From Candidatus Coatesiibacteriota bacterium (GTDB lineage: Bacteria > RBG-13-66-14): a DNA stretch of 6,659 bases. Under the pieces are notes generated by a model that saw nothing but the letters and a program-made list of their open reading frames with translations, did not search any database and was not told the DNA's origin. Shown in pieces: positions 6,553 to 6,659 of the stretch. A program made the position numbers and the translations under genes. Each line of letters opens with the position of its first letter. Position 1 is the stretch's first letter. The stretch is from the NCBI GenBank assembly GCA_030631385.1, contig DAOVLG010000098.1, forward strand, positions 1 to 6,659. The letters are read 5' to 3'.

Positions 6553-6590
6553 CCCTCGCCCCCTTTAGGGGGAAAGGGTTGGGGTGAGGG
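6553..6590. repeat. C/G-rich REP-like intergenic hairpin
   Basis: CCCTCGCCCC (6553-6562) pairs with GGGGTGAGGG (6581-6590) over ten positions with one G-U wobble. Inside, CTTT (6563-6566) can pair with AAAG (6573-6576). Read on the minus strand it begins CCCTCACCCCAACCC, a wording I know from dispersed intergenic repeats in many unrelated bacteria. Only this copy is in the window, so its repeat nature is an inference. Confidence 0.45.
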
Positions 6591-6602
6591 CTACCTTTAA
6601 AT

Positions 6603-6649
6603 AAAAAACGGCGGGGATAGGTATATGCGCCCGAAGGGAAATCCCCGCC
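6603..6649 (-). terminator. Hairpin with T-run on the minus strand
   Basis: GGCGGGGAT (6610-6618) and ATCCCCGCC (6641-6649) form a perfect 9-base-pair stem around a 22-base loop, which itself contains a small CCC-GAA-GGG hairpin (6630-6638). On the minus strand the stem is followed after one base by six T residues (6608-6603), the layout of an intrinsic terminator. It would end a gene coming from the right of the window, convergent with the secreted protein gene. A dispersed repeat used as a terminator is equally possible. Confidence 0.5.
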
Positions 6650-6659
6650 CTACGGATTC

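Noticed and set aside
1..6659. Possible CRISPR array, insertion sequence, prophage, toxin-antitoxin pair or tRNA
   Set aside because: I saw no regularly spaced repeats, transposase or integrase motifs, small gene pairs or cloverleaf-like stretches in the window.

Overview
The window is a compact, GC-rich stretch of bacterial chromosome with six genes that I support. Three are housekeeping biosynthesis genes (purH, purD, nadA) and three code for membrane or secreted proteins that I cannot name. It shows near-consensus sigma70-type promoters, clear purine-rich ribosome binding sites and signal peptides. The sequence does not fix the lineage. The secreted protein at the right end combines a Big_5-like Ig domain with a short tail ending TTWGQIKSVY. 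From memory such proteins are common in uncultivated candidate phyla (Coatesbacteria, WOR-3, Eisenbacteria and similar), so an uncultivated Gram-negative-like lineage is my low-confidence guess.

Left half, minus strand (reading right to left): a 119-residue two-helix membrane protein (3442-3083), then purH (2875-1340) and purD (1310-24). purH and purD are 29 bases apart and form a purine-synthesis pair. PurD makes GAR early in the pathway, and PurH carries out its last two steps to IMP. A strong promoter (3531-3503) lies ahead of the membrane gene. A second, weaker promoter (3003-2975) lies in the 207-base gap before purH, so purHD may have its own start as well as read-through.

Centre: a divergent promoter region (about 3443-3623) separates the minus-strand unit from a plus-strand pair. 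That pair is a secreted or lipoprotein-like acidic protein (3624-4427) and nadA, quinolinate synthase (4464-5417), with 36 bases between them and no visible terminator. They are probably co-transcribed, although no functional link is apparent.

Right end: an AT-rich intergenic region (5418-5520) holds a 7-base-arm inverted repeat directly upstream of a near-perfect promoter (TTGAAA, 17 bases, TATAAT). This promoter serves an abundant-looking secreted protein (5521-6489). Behind that gene stand three stem-loop elements in a row: a probable terminator, a C/G-rich REP-like repeat, and a hairpin with a T-run on the minus strand that could end a gene entering from the right.

I found no CRISPR array, mobile element, RNA gene, phage gene or defence system. 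The best candidates for something undescribed are the Tyr/Trp-rich secreted protein with its promoter and upstream palindrome, and the small membrane protein placed ahead of purHD. Neither amounts to a demonstrated new system.
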